NCBI GenBank assembly: GCA_002254825.2
Contig: NJEL02000018.1
Location: 1 to 26,214 of the forward strand
Source of the DNA: Methanosarcinales archaeon ex4572_44
GTDB lineage: Archaea; Halobacteriota; Methanosarcinia; Methanosarcinales; EX4572-44
Direction of reading: 5' to 3'
DNA: 26,214 nucleotides
A program made the translations under genes and the position numbers. This document shows, piece after piece, positions 7,278-14,478 of this stretch (positions within the stretch are counted from its first letter, which is position 1; every line of letters starts with the position of its first letter). The notes below the pieces were generated by a model. That model saw nothing but the letters and a program-made list of their open reading frames with translations. It was not told the origin of the DNA and searched no databases.

Positions 7278-8273
7278 ATGTTCGATCCGATAAACAGGCG
7301 AGAGATCCCTGATGAATGGGTTCTACGATCAGAAATCCAGAAAAATATTCTTAAGAAAGGAATTGAAACTGGTAAACTCGTTCTACTCCCAGATGGAAGA
7401 GTTTTAAAGCGAGGTTTCACAACAGGGACAACAGCTGCGGCAGCCGCGAAAGCTGCGGTTTTATCAACAAAAAAGAGCATTGGTAAGGTATCTGTGATGA
7501 CGCCTTCAGAAATCAGGGTTGAGCTTTCAGTTGAATCATCAAACGGGGTTGGAACTGCCTGTAAAGACGCAGGAGATCATGAGTTTGATGTGACAGATGG
7601 AATCAAGATAACCGCCCACGCAACGCTTCGTGAAGAGGGAATCACGATCAAGGCAGGGAGAGGCATCGGGTGGTTTGAGGACGGGAGACCTGCGATAAAC
7701 CCATCTCCAATGGAGTCTATTAAGAGGGCAGTACGTGAAGCACTTGATGAAATCTGTGAGCATGGTGCCGAAGTTTTAATCGAGGTTGAAAATGGTGAAA
7801 CACTCGCAAAAAAGACGCTCAACCCCGAGTATGGCGTTTCGGGTGGAATTTCAATACTTGGAACAACTGGGTTTGTTGAACCATGGAATGAACACCTTGA
7901 AGAGATGGTAAAGTCTCTGATCGAAAGATCGTCAAAAGTTGCACTTACAACAGGAAGGCGTGGGGCTGAGTTTGCACGTCAGATGCTCCGCGGCTATGAG
8001 GTTGTTGTTATAGGCAGTAGGTTTGAGATAATCGAGAGCGTCTCTAAAAAGGCTAACGATCTTATTTTATGTGGTCTTCCTGCATTGATCCTAAAATGGG
8101 GAAACCCTGATATTCTTGAATCCACAGGTTTCAAGACGGTGAAAGAGATGGTGATAAATGAGCCTGACCATAAAGCGATCGATCTATCGATTGAAGTAAT
8201 GAAAAATCGGTACCCTTATCTGCAAATTCTACTATTCAACTTCGATGGCAACATCCTGAGGGATACAAGATGA
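7278..8273 (+). CDS. cbiD: CbiD: cobalt-precorrin-5B (C1)-methyltransferase
   Basis: Methylates C-1 of cobalt-precorrin-5B with S-adenosylmethionine in anaerobic (early cobalt insertion) cobalamin synthesis; cytoplasmic. Recognised from LKRGFTTGTTAAAAAKAA (residues 43-60), the CbiD signature, with AGRGIGWFEDGRPAINP (about 129-145), GVSGGISILGTTGFVEPW (about 187-204) and TTGRRGAEFAR further on. At 331 residues it is slightly short but complete. The roughly 40-residue N-terminal segment (FDPINRREIPDEWV) is of the methanogen type. It overlaps cbiE by four bases (ATGA). It is divergent from the cobalt importer operon, tying metal supply to corrin synthesis. Confidence 0.95.
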   Translation: MFDPINRREIPDEWVLRSEIQKNILKKGIETGKLVLLPDGRVLKRGFTTGTTAAAAAKAAVLSTKKSIGKVSVMTPSEIRVELSVESSNGVGTACKDAGDHEFDVTDGIKITAHATLREEGITIKAGRGIGWFEDGRPAINPSPMESIKRAVREALDEICEHGAEVLIEVENGETLAKKTLNPEYGVSGGISILGTTGFVEPWNEHLEEMVKSLIERSSKVALTTGRRGAEFARQMLRGYEVVVIGSRFEIIESVSKKANDLILCGLPALILKWGNPDILESTGFKTVKEMVINEPDHKAIDLSIEVMKNRYPYLQILLFNFDGNILRDTR

Positions 8274-8842
8274 AGATCGTCGGAGTTGGCGTTTCCAAAG
8301 GAATGCTCACAGAAGAAGCAACTTCTGTAATTAAATCTGCTAAGGTTATATTCGGATCAAAACGAGCAATTGCAATCGCATCTCCCTATATAAAATCTGA
8401 AACACACGAAATTGACTTCAAACATCTCGACGAAATACCTGACGATGCCGTTGTACTGTCAACAGGCGATCCGATGCTCTCAGGACTTGGAGCGCTCCTC
8501 GATGGAGAGATTATACCAGGAATATCATCCCTCCAAATCGCATGTTCGAGGCTCAAGATCGATTTAACAGCAATCACCGCGATAACCGCGCATGGACGGA
8601 ATGTCGAAGAATCAAAAAAGATTATTTTGGATGAAATTATGCGAAAAAGGCACCTTTTCATCCTGCCAGATCCAAAAAGATTTGGATCCATTAAAATCGC
8701 AGAGATGCTCTCAGAGGCTGGGTATGAACTTCCTCTTATCGTGCTCGAGAACCTTGGATACGAGAACGAGCGAATAACACATGGTACAACGGAGAATCCA
8801 CCCAAACCCGAAACACTGCTCTATGTGATGGTTATTGGCTGA
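8270..8842 (+). CDS. cbiE: CbiE: cobalt-precorrin-7 (C5)-methyltransferase
   Basis: Tetrapyrrole-methylase-family enzyme that methylates C-5 of cobalt-precorrin-7; the partner C-15 enzyme CbiT is not fused and not in this window. MKIVGVGVSKGMLTEEA is the family's N-terminal GxGxG-type strand. VLSTGDPMLSGLGALL (about 61-76) is the SAM-binding SGDPxxxG motif, IIPGISSLQIACSRL (about 80-95) the PGxSS motif, and LENLGYENERITHGT (about 159-173) the conserved late motif. At 190 residues it is normal for CbiE alone. The start overlaps the cbiD stop. Confidence 0.92.
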   Translation: MKIVGVGVSKGMLTEEATSVIKSAKVIFGSKRAIAIASPYIKSETHEIDFKHLDEIPDDAVVLSTGDPMLSGLGALLDGEIIPGISSLQIACSRLKIDLTAITAITAHGRNVEESKKIILDEIMRKRHLFILPDPKRFGSIKIAEMLSEAGYELPLIVLENLGYENERITHGTTENPPKPETLLYVMVIG

Positions 8843-8871
8843 TGGTCTCACAATCTCCAATCATTGAGCAA

Positions 8872-8893
8872 ATGTAAAAAGTATTTCTTTTTG
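8872..8893. terminator. Shared T-rich transcription terminator between cbiE and tRNA-Lys
   Basis: On the plus strand TATTTCTTTTTG (8882-8893) follows cbiE by about 40 nt. On the minus strand the same stretch gives ACTTTTTAC (8873-8881) about 26 nt after the tRNA. Archaeal termination needs mainly a U-run, so this could serve both convergent transcripts. Inferred from base composition only. Confidence 0.4.
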
Positions 8894-8906
8894 CTAAGAA
8901 CAATAA

Positions 8907-8980
8907 CGGGCTGGAAGGGATTTGAACCCCCGACCGTCGGATTAAGAGTCCGATGCTCTGCCTGACTAAGCTACCAGCCC
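8907..8980 (-). tRNA. tRNA-Lys (anticodon CTT)
   Basis: Acceptor arms GGGCTGG and CCAGCCC pair fully with G as discriminator. The anticodon stem TCGGA/TCCGA encloses the loop CTCTTAA, giving anticodon CUU. The D-arm (TAGCTTAGTCAGGCAGAGCA) and the T-loop TTCAAAT are standard; the T-stem has two G-U pairs. No intron and no encoded CCA. It lies in the gap between cbiE and the HTH-CBS gene, transcribed toward cbiE. Confidence 0.96.
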
Positions 8981-9049
8981 TCAATGGATATAGGCTATTT
9001 TCTGGACACTTTACAATCATAGCCATATTTAGGCTTTTTCGTGTTGTGT

Positions 9050-9607
9050 TTATTTTTTGTGGACGAGCTGGATTATGTCGTGTTGTGTGATCACGCCTGT
9101 TACTTTTCCGTGTTCTACTACGAGTACTGCGGGGTGTTTTTCCAGTATGTGGAATATTGTGTCCACGTCTGTTGTGAGTGATATGGTTGGGAATGGGCTG
9201 CCCATGATTTCTTTTACGAGCGTGCTGCCGATCTCTCCTTTTCGGTGCTCAACGATTTGGTGTACTATGGTGTCAGAGGATATGCTTCCAACAGGCACGC
9301 CGTTGTCAAGAACAGGTACCTGTGAGAAATCTTCTTCTTCCATGAGGCTCACAGCGTATTCCACGGTGTCGTCTGGTCGGGTGTGGATGACTGAGGAGTG
9401 CATGATGTCTGCTGCTATCACTTGTTCTCTTTCGACCGATTCGAATACGGTGAATATCTTCTGGAGTGTTGAGAGCCGTGGGTCGACATTGCCAGACTCG
9501 ATGCGTGCTATGAGCGGCTGGCTCAGACCTGCTCTCTTTGCAAGCTCGTTCTGTGTCATGTGGAGAACTAATCTGCGTTCCTTGATATCTTCGGGTGTTG
9601 GCAGCAT
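9050..9607 (-). CDS. XRE-type helix-turn-helix regulator with two CBS domains
   Basis: 185-residue cytoplasmic regulator. Residues about 6-60 are a Cro/C1-type HTH (MTQNELAKRAGLSQPLIARI followed by ESGNVDPRLSTLQKI). Two CBS domains follow, about 68-122 (ADIMHSSVIHTRPDDT, then VPVLDNGVPVGSISSD) and 130-184 (VKEIMGSPFPTI, then VVEHGKVTGVITQHDI). CBS pairs usually bind adenine nucleotides or SAM, so this is a likely ligand-responsive repressor; its targets are unknown. ATG at 9607 is used; GTG at 9610 is an alternative. There is no Shine-Dalgarno, and a TATA-like TTATTATTA lies about 30 nt upstream, suggesting a leaderless mRNA. The coding strand is unusually rich in A and C. Confidence 0.88.
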   Translation of the reverse strand: MLPTPEDIKERRLVLHMTQNELAKRAGLSQPLIARIESGNVDPRLSTLQKIFTVFESVEREQVIAADIMHSSVIHTRPDDTVEYAVSLMEEEDFSQVPVLDNGVPVGSISSDTIVHQIVEHRKGEIGSTLVKEIMGSPFPTISLTTDVDTIFHILEKHPAVLVVEHGKVTGVITQHDIIQLVHKK

Positions 9608-9619
9608 CACAACAGCACG

Positions 9620-9638
9620 TTATTACTCACAATAATAA
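9620..9638. promoter_or_regulatory. Palindrome overlapping the HTH-CBS promoter, possible autoregulatory operator
   Basis: TTATTA (9620-9625) and TAATAA (9633-9638) are perfect 6-bp inverted arms around CTCACAA. They lie 12-31 nt upstream of the regulator's start and overlap its apparent TATA box. That is where a repressor of its own gene would bind. The arms are simple A/T sequence, so chance is a real alternative. Confidence 0.3.
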
Positions 9639-9730
9639 TAAGGTTTTTCATGGGTAGCCTGCCGGAGAAAATCAAGATGGGTATAGAAGATTGTGTTCTT
9701 ATTTTGATGTGTTTTCGTGTGTCTGGTATG

Positions 9731-10927
9731 TTATACAGAACTATACTTGTGAAGTTCTTTTAGTTTTTCTAATGCCTCTTCCATTTCCTTGCGGGATTTT
9801 TCTACCATCTCTTCTTCTATGAATTTGAACCGTTCTTCGTCTGCTGCCTCTTTAATTTTTTTGATGGAATGCTCTGCTTGTTGTCTTGCATGTTCAAGTT
9901 CATGTTCTGCTGCAGCATTCCTAACCTTTTTGAGCGAGTCTATTGTTTGCCAGGTTGCATGTTCGAGTTTGTGTTCAGTGGCTGTTTTTCCAATCTCTTC
10001 AAGAGATATTGTTGCTTGCAGTGTTGCGTATTCGAGTTTTTGTCCTGCAGATAGTTCTCCAAGTCTTCCAAGATAAAAGACTACCCACCATGTTACGTCT
10101 TCAAAGTTTTTTACCGCTGTTTTTCCAATCTCTTCAAGAGATTGTATCGTATGCATCACGAAAGTATTAAATTTCAATTCTACAATTAATTCTCCAAGCC
10201 GCCCTATGGAGACTACTGCCCACCATGTCGAATCTTCAAATCCTCGTTCTGCCGATCTTTTTCCGTAGTTGTATAGAATGATTGTTGCCAACAAAGTAGG
10301 ATCCCCTACCTTTCTATTTGCAGCCAGAAATCCTGTTCTTCTGATGTGAGTGAAAAGACATTTTAATACATTCTCGAGTTTCGTTTTATCAGAAATTTGT
10401 TCTGATTCTTCTAATGATTTTACAATATGGATAGTGCGGTCTTCGATTGCGCTCAAACCTGCTCTTGCCGTCTCATAGTCAGATTTCATCAGCGAAACAC
10501 GTACAATGTCAACAATTGGCTGGATCGGATCTTTACCATGAACTTTGTCAGGCGCTTCGTCAATTGCGGACAATATGCTTTCCTCTGTTATTCCCTCTGC
10601 CAAGACTTTGATCACAGTTGACGGCTTCAGCAGATCAAGCGTGCTCAATATATATGGCACCAAAGCCACAAACACAAACACCCCAAGATAATACGCAAAC
10701 GAGATATGCACCTCAAGGTTTGACAGCCCGCCCGGCTGAGAACTGCCACTTTCAATTAGCTTCAGAACACCCAGTCCCCAAAAAATAGTGACACCGTAAA
10801 TCAATAGAAGTATCCAGAGGTCAGGAGTTTTTCTGAACACCTCCACAACCCGCACCGAATACGACTGCGCTGCAAGCTGCACACCAACCAAAAACCAGAT
10901 ATTTTTAAGTGGAGAACTAAAAGACAT
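9731..10927 (-). CDS. Membrane protein with C-terminal 23-residue helical repeats and charged tail
   Basis: I do not recognise a named family. From ATG at 10927 (AGGTGA just upstream; TATA-like TTTATACC about 40 nt upstream) the protein has 398 residues. Hydrophobic helices lie at about 36-57 and 73-98. A mixed soluble region follows at 99-228. Repeats occupy about 229-365: two 46-residue units (FEDxTWWxVxxLGRLGEL, then SLEEIGKTA) and then two 23-residue half-units (LEHATWQTIDSLKKVRNAAA; LEHARQQAEHSIKKIKEAA). A strongly charged, probably coiled-coil tail (366-398) ends the chain. The pattern resembles HEAT-like repeats of the EIGKxAxE type that I recall from methanogen-related archaea, which suggests a scaffold or protein-binding role at the membrane. 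Upstream in-frame codons to 10999 lack a ribosome-binding site and were left out. Confidence 0.72.
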   Translation of the reverse strand: MSFSSPLKNIWFLVGVQLAAQSYSVRVVEVFRKTPDLWILLLIYGVTIFWGLGVLKLIESGSSQPGGLSNLEVHISFAYYLGVFVFVALVPYILSTLDLLKPSTVIKVLAEGITEESILSAIDEAPDKVHGKDPIQPIVDIVRVSLMKSDYETARAGLSAIEDRTIHIVKSLEESEQISDKTKLENVLKCLFTHIRRTGFLAANRKVGDPTLLATIILYNYGKRSAERGFEDSTWWAVVSIGRLGELIVELKFNTFVMHTIQSLEEIGKTAVKNFEDVTWWVVFYLGRLGELSAGQKLEYATLQATISLEEIGKTATEHKLEHATWQTIDSLKKVRNAAAEHELEHARQQAEHSIKKIKEAADEERFKFIEEEMVEKSRKEMEEALEKLKELHKYSSV

Positions 10928-11122
10928 TTTCACCTGCCTGCCACATGATAATATTATATTGCTGCAAAAGGTATAAACTTGTTGAAAAAAGTAGCACAAA
11001 GGTGATCAACACCACAAAACCATAAAGCCACATCATAACTGAAATGCCGATCTTTATCGCTGCAGAAGTTGTGTTTCACAAATTTTGAAAAACCTGATCT
11101 GGCAGAAGTTGTGTGAGTCGGT
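10928..11122. repeat. Intergenic stretch with a 13-bp direct repeat
   Basis: GCAGAAGTTGTGT occurs at 11062-11074 and again at 11102-11114, exactly 40 bp apart, just beyond the EndoQ-like stop codon. No gene is visible in the stretch. The minus-strand sequence around the EndoQ stop has a short T-run (GATTTTTAG) that could aid termination. The repeat may be chance or a small duplication. Confidence 0.35.
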
Positions 11123-12319
11123 CTAAAAATCGCTCAGTGATGCCTGCCCTGTGCTTTTTTCGGTTGTGGTTGGGAGTTCGATCTGCCCATACTTCCCACC
11201 ACCACCCGGGCGCAGGGTGACTCTGTTTTCTCGAAATGCCTTGATCGCTTCCACGATTCGCTCGTCCACGAAATCAATGCTTTCAATCTTTGCATCAACG
11301 AGTACTTTTACTTCGCTTCCGAATGCTTTGATTAACTTGTTCCAGGTTGTCTGCACTGTCTTGGTGTTTGGGCTTGAATGTCCGAGTGCCATTGCGATGA
11401 TCTCTGAGAGTGGGAGGACATGCAGATATGGTGGGCGATTATCGGGATGTGTGGTGGTGTCGGCAAGCTCTTCAACTCTATCACGCACACCCTTCTTTAT
11501 CCTGCCACCACAACCACACCTCCAGTTCATTTCCATCGCCTCTCGAAGGGTGTAGTGTTTGAAACACCTGATGCATGCGCTCTCGTTGTACTTGCCTTCC
11601 TCTGGGAAGAAACCGATATTCAGGGTTGGACACCTGCCACCTTCCCTGAGTATTGCTTTCTTCACGTCCTCAAAACTGATCGCCTCTACCTCAAATCGTG
11701 TGAACTCGCGTGCAAGCTTGTTTGGCCACGGCGAGTGAGCATCAGAGTTGGTCAGAAACGTTAATCTGTGCAATTCAGATATTCTGTCAGCATAAGCTGT
11801 ATCAGCGCTCAATCCAAGCTCCACAAAGGAGATATAACCTGTGAGATCTGAATAGCACTCAGAAAGGGAATCGTGATACGCGTACATGGCAGTCCATGGC
11901 GTAAAGACGTGCGCAGGCCCAATCAAGGATTCAGAATCCCGCGCAACCTCTGCAATCTCTTCCCCAGTGAAATTTACACTGGGGCGTCCATCATCATCGA
12001 TGTTCGGCGAATACGCCTCAAAGTGCTCGTAGAGTTCATCTGCTTTCGAGAGCGATGGAACCAGGAGCAAATGATGCACACGATTGATGTCCTCCACCTC
12101 AACAGTAGGGATGAAATACGTATCACCGAGGACAAGCAGATCGCCCTCACAATCCAGTCGCTTCAACTCCCGTCGCCACTCTGGATGAAGACAATCCCCA
12201 CTCCCGACGAGGTGAACACCTTTCTTACGAGCTTCGCCTGCTATCACAGACAACTCCATATTACGGGAAGTTGCCATCGAATACTTCGAATGGATGTGTA
12301 GATCCGAATTGATCTGCAT
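11123..12319 (-). CDS. Endonuclease Q-like PHP-domain DNA repair nuclease with PCNA-binding tail
   Basis: 398 residues from ATG at 12319. The N-terminal PHP metallo-hydrolase domain starts MQINSDLHIHSKYS (Asp6, His8, His10), with further likely ligands His83, His137 (IGPAHVFTPW) and Asp193/His195 (TNSDAHSPWP). A four-Cys zinc-finger-like element follows: Cys249, Cys252, Cys268, Cys270. The C-terminus GQASLSDF fits a PCNA-interacting peptide (QxxLxxF). This arrangement matches archaeal EndoQ, which nicks DNA 5' of deaminated bases such as uracil and hypoxanthine and works with PCNA. The older label is 'TIGR00375-like PHP protein'. A GTG 11 codons upstream is in frame, but homologues start at the LHIHS strand. 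No convincing ribosome-binding site. Confidence 0.88.
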   Translation of the reverse strand: MQINSDLHIHSKYSMATSRNMELSVIAGEARKKGVHLVGSGDCLHPEWRRELKRLDCEGDLLVLGDTYFIPTVEVEDINRVHHLLLVPSLSKADELYEHFEAYSPNIDDDGRPSVNFTGEEIAEVARDSESLIGPAHVFTPWTAMYAYHDSLSECYSDLTGYISFVELGLSADTAYADRISELHRLTFLTNSDAHSPWPNKLAREFTRFEVEAISFEDVKKAILREGGRCPTLNIGFFPEEGKYNESACIRCFKHYTLREAMEMNWRCGCGGRIKKGVRDRVEELADTTTHPDNRPPYLHVLPLSEIIAMALGHSSPNTKTVQTTWNKLIKAFGSEVKVLVDAKIESIDFVDERIVEAIKAFRENRVTLRPGGGGKYGQIELPTTTEKSTGQASLSDF

Positions 12320-12352
12320 AACAAAACAAGAAAACCTCGTAGAACTTAGCAC

Positions 12353-12927
12353 TTTCGAACAAAAACCACCTACCCTCCCAGAGGAGAAGAAGTATCACCA
12401 AAAGACTTTCCGTTTTTCAAGTCCAGTCAAGACTCTAAAAAAATTCAATGGAAGCCGCTTTAACAGAACGAAACGACTTCCATTTCAGTATTTATCTTGT
12501 TATCAGTTTATCATACATCTTTTAGGCATCAGTCGCATCATCAGACGATGAATCATTAAATGTTATTCGACTGGCTTGAATCCCCCAGGATATTGGTTAC
12601 CATCAGGGGTTGCAGCCCCTGCACTGGCCGGGTTTGTCACCACATAATCCTTGCTTACGCCATCGTACACCAGACGGATGACATCATAAAATACGTGCTT
12701 GGGTGTTGTGGAGGGTGAAGCCAAGCAAATGAATGGTATGCGAGTGCATGGTTTTTGATCTGATGACATGCCGTTAGCAGATGAATCCGTGTGGAGCGGA
12801 GTTGGATATACCGGCGACAGGATGTTCCGTATAACCGTATTTGTTCCAATGTTTTAAGTTGCTCTCCACATTTCATTCTGACTACAATAAGGTATTCAAA
12901 AAAATAGTAGTATAAAAAAATTTACAA
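12353..12927. other. Gene-poor stretch between EndoQ-like gene and tRNA-Glu
   Basis: 575 nt, mostly AT-rich, holding no recognised gene. Next to the EndoQ-like gene is an 8-bp inverted repeat, AATGGAAG (12447-12454) and CTTCCATT (12477-12484), with a 22-nt loop. Position 12563-12855 on the minus strand is one open frame (see the separate entry). The last 20 nt before the tRNA are A-rich on the plus strand, giving a T-run after the tRNA on its own strand and so a likely tRNA terminator. Confidence 0.5.
12563..12769 (-). CDS. Possible small protein or gene remnant, unrecognised
   Basis: 68 residues from ATG at 12769, no ribosome-binding site. The frame stays open upstream to about 12855 without a start codon, as for the 3' end of a longer, decayed gene. 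The C-terminal part (FYDVIRLVYDGVSKDYVVTN, then PDGNQYPGGFKPVE) has protein-like composition with no low-complexity bias. I know no family for it. Other frames in the same stretch are also partly open, so it may be non-coding. Confidence 0.25.
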   Translation of the reverse strand: MSSDQKPCTRIPFICLASPSTTPKHVFYDVIRLVYDGVSKDYVVTNPASAGAATPDGNQYPGGFKPVE

Positions 12928-13002
12928 TGCTCCGAGGGGGATTTGAACCCCCGTCGCAGGATTGAGAGCCCTGCATGATTGGCCGAGCTACACTATCGGA
13001 GC
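12928..13002 (-). tRNA. tRNA-Glu (anticodon CTC)
   Basis: Acceptor arms GCTCCGA and TCGGAGC with A as discriminator. The D-arm contains GTAGCTCGGCCAATCA, characteristic of archaeal tRNA-Glu. The anticodon stem CAGGG/TCCTG surrounds the loop CTCTCAA, giving CUC. The T-arm GGGGG-TTCAAAT-CCCCC is perfect. No intron and no encoded CCA. A TATA-like CTTTAATAA about 45 nt upstream (near 13044-13053) could be its promoter. Confidence 0.96.
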
Positions 13003-13137
13003 ACAAATGCAAACACCATTTTAACCTCTTTCGCTGTTTATTAAAGTTTCGTTGAAAACCCCTTCACGATTATGTGCCTCACTGCTCAGAGGGGGGGTTA
13101 AGGTTATAAGTAAGAAAAGTGTGATGTTTAATTGTCT

Positions 13138-13272
13138 ATGGACGATGAGCAGATGGATGAGCTTAAAAAAGCTCTTGAAGAGAAGAATGTTAAGTTAAAG
13201 AGCGAAGCAAAGAAGGTTGAAGAGGATCAGAGGGACAGGTTTGCACACCTTCAGTGGGCAGTCCTCGAATAG
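13138..13272 (+). CDS. 44-residue highly charged small protein
   Basis: Runs from ATG at 13138 to TAG at 13272. The peptide begins MDDEQMDELKKALEEKNVKL and ends FAHLQWAVLE. It is rich in Lys and Glu and would form one amphipathic or coiled-coil helix; no signal or membrane segment. A TATA-like GGTTATAAG (13102-13110) centred about 30 nt upstream suggests a leaderless or nearly leaderless mRNA. It sits 68 nt before cofD, which has its own TATA-like element, so the two may be separate transcripts. Function unknown; it resembles small conserved archaeal peptides in style only. Confidence 0.6.
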   Translation: MDDEQMDELKKALEEKNVKLKSEAKKVEEDQRDRFAHLQWAVLE

Positions 13273-13274
13273 AC

Positions 13275-13336
13275 CTTTAAAACCTTCCAGCGGGTGTTAA
13301 AGCTCAGAATATCTGAGGATAGGCTTGGTTAGGTGA
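13275..13336 (+). promoter_or_regulatory. Promoter and ribosome-binding site of cofD
   Basis: CTTTAAAACC (13275-13284) is a TATA-like box placing a start near 13306. AGGTGA at 13331-13336 lies four bases before the GTG start codon, which supports that start. Confidence 0.5.
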
Positions 13337-13340
13337 GTTT

Positions 13341-14255
13341 GTGCTTTTTCTTTCTGGTGGTACTGGAACCCCAAAACTCCTTCAGGGTGTGAGGAAGTTC
13401 ATGCCTGACGAGGATATTACTGTGATCGTCAATACTGCAGAGGATACTTGGGTTTCAGGAAATCTCGTCTGCCCTGACATCGATACCCTGTTGTATCTAT
13501 TCTCAGGGCTTATCGATGATGATAGGTGGTGGGGTGTGAAGGGTGATACTTATCACACACACGATGCCCTCGCGGGATTCGGTTGCAGGGAGGGGATGAT
13601 GATTGGTGATGTTGATCGTGCTACCCATGTGTTGCGGAGTAGCCTGCTTCGTGAGGGTAAGAGTTTAAGCGAGGCTATAGAGGTTCTTGGATTGCGGATG
13701 GGTGTTAGAGCCAGGGTGCTTCCGATGAGTAATGATCCTCTTGCCACTATGATTATGACCGATGTTGGTCTTATCCATTTTCAGGATTTCTGGGTTGTGA
13801 AGCGTGGGTCTCCGCGGGTTGATTGTGTTGTGATCGAAGGGATGGATCGCGCCAGTGCGACCGATGAGGTGGTGGATGCGATCAAGTCTTCCGATTCGGT
13901 TGTTATAGGCCCGAGCAATCCTGTGACAAGCATCGGTCCGATTTTGAGGTTGCGTGGTGTTAGGTCTCTTCTGCGCGAGAGGTTTGTTCTGGGTGTGAGC
14001 CCGATTGTTGGTTGTGAACCTGTTAGTGGTCCTGCGGGAAAGCTTCTCTCTTCTGAGGGTTACAGTGTTTCGAGTTGTGGTGTTGCAGAGTATTATGGTG
14101 ATATTCTCGATCTCTTCGTGGTCGATTTGCGGGATGGGGCGTCTCCTGGTGAGTTTGATATTCCTGTGGTTGTGGCTGATACGCTGATGACGTCTGTTGA
14201 TAAGAGTATGAAACTTGGGGAAATGATTATCCATGAACTCAATAGAAATATTTAG
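13341..14255 (+). CDS. cofD: CofD: 2-phospho-L-lactate transferase (coenzyme F420 synthesis)
   Basis: Transfers the phospholactyl moiety to the deazaflavin FO, making F420-0; cytoplasmic. The N-terminal MLFLSGGTGTPKLLQGVR is the family's nucleotide-binding signature. VNTAEDTWVSGNLVCPDIDT (about 31-50) and RWWGVKGDTYHTHDAL (about 62-77) are the conserved substrate-site motifs, and VVIGPSNPVTSIGPIL (about 187-202) the late Gly/Asn motif. At 304 residues the length is normal. Start is GTG at 13341. The codon use stands out: third positions favour T and G, and a typical 60-nt stretch is about 73% G+T, the opposite of the next gene. F420 is made by methanogens, their relatives and some bacteria, so it supports the taxonomic reading. 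Confidence 0.96.
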   Translation: MLFLSGGTGTPKLLQGVRKFMPDEDITVIVNTAEDTWVSGNLVCPDIDTLLYLFSGLIDDDRWWGVKGDTYHTHDALAGFGCREGMMIGDVDRATHVLRSSLLREGKSLSEAIEVLGLRMGVRARVLPMSNDPLATMIMTDVGLIHFQDFWVVKRGSPRVDCVVIEGMDRASATDEVVDAIKSSDSVVIGPSNPVTSIGPILRLRGVRSLLRERFVLGVSPIVGCEPVSGPAGKLLSSEGYSVSSCGVAEYYGDILDLFVVDLRDGASPGEFDIPVVVADTLMTSVDKSMKLGEMIIHELNRNI

Positions 14256-14291
14256 ATATTTATATATAAATAATGATGATGGAAGTTGTGT

Positions 14292-14363
14292 ATGAGCTAC
14301 TATGATCTGGCAAACCACATCCAAGGCCCAATTTCGATCACATGGTGGTATGGCTGGCGATGA
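14292..14363 (+). CDS. Possible leaderless 23-residue peptide
   Basis: The TATA-like TTTATATATAAAT (14259-14271) is centred about 26 nt upstream of an ATG at 14292, the spacing expected for a leaderless archaeal mRNA. The frame runs 23 codons to TGA, beginning MSYYDLANHIQGP and ending TWWYGWR, with three Trp near the end. Nothing else occupies the 223-nt gap between cofD and moeA apart from the moeA promoter. It may instead be a small RNA or a gene remnant. Confidence 0.28.
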   Translation: MSYYDLANHIQGPISITWWYGWR

Positions 14364-14415
14364 GAACTATACGCCACATTGGACGAACCCTCAGAGACGA
14401 TAAAAAAAACAGAAA

Positions 14416-14424
14416 CTTTTTAAC
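14416..14424 (+). promoter_or_regulatory. TATA-like element for moeA
   Basis: CTTTTTAAC, preceded by AGAAA (BRE-like), would start transcription near 14445, about 34 nt before the GTG start. TGATC at 14469-14473 is a partial ribosome-binding site. Confidence 0.4.
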
Positions 14425-14478
14425 CAGACCAAAAACTCTTTCCCAAACAGAAACCATCCACTATGAGATGATCCGAAA

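Noticed and set aside
11062..11114. Start of a CRISPR-like array from the 13-bp repeat pair
   Set aside because: Only two short copies, no further regular repeats and no cas genes nearby.
13665..14324. 219-codon open frame antisense to cofD
   Set aside because: Shadow of cofD. Its composition (very rich in Asn, Thr, His, Arg) reflects the G/T-rich complementary codons, and cofD has full family motifs.
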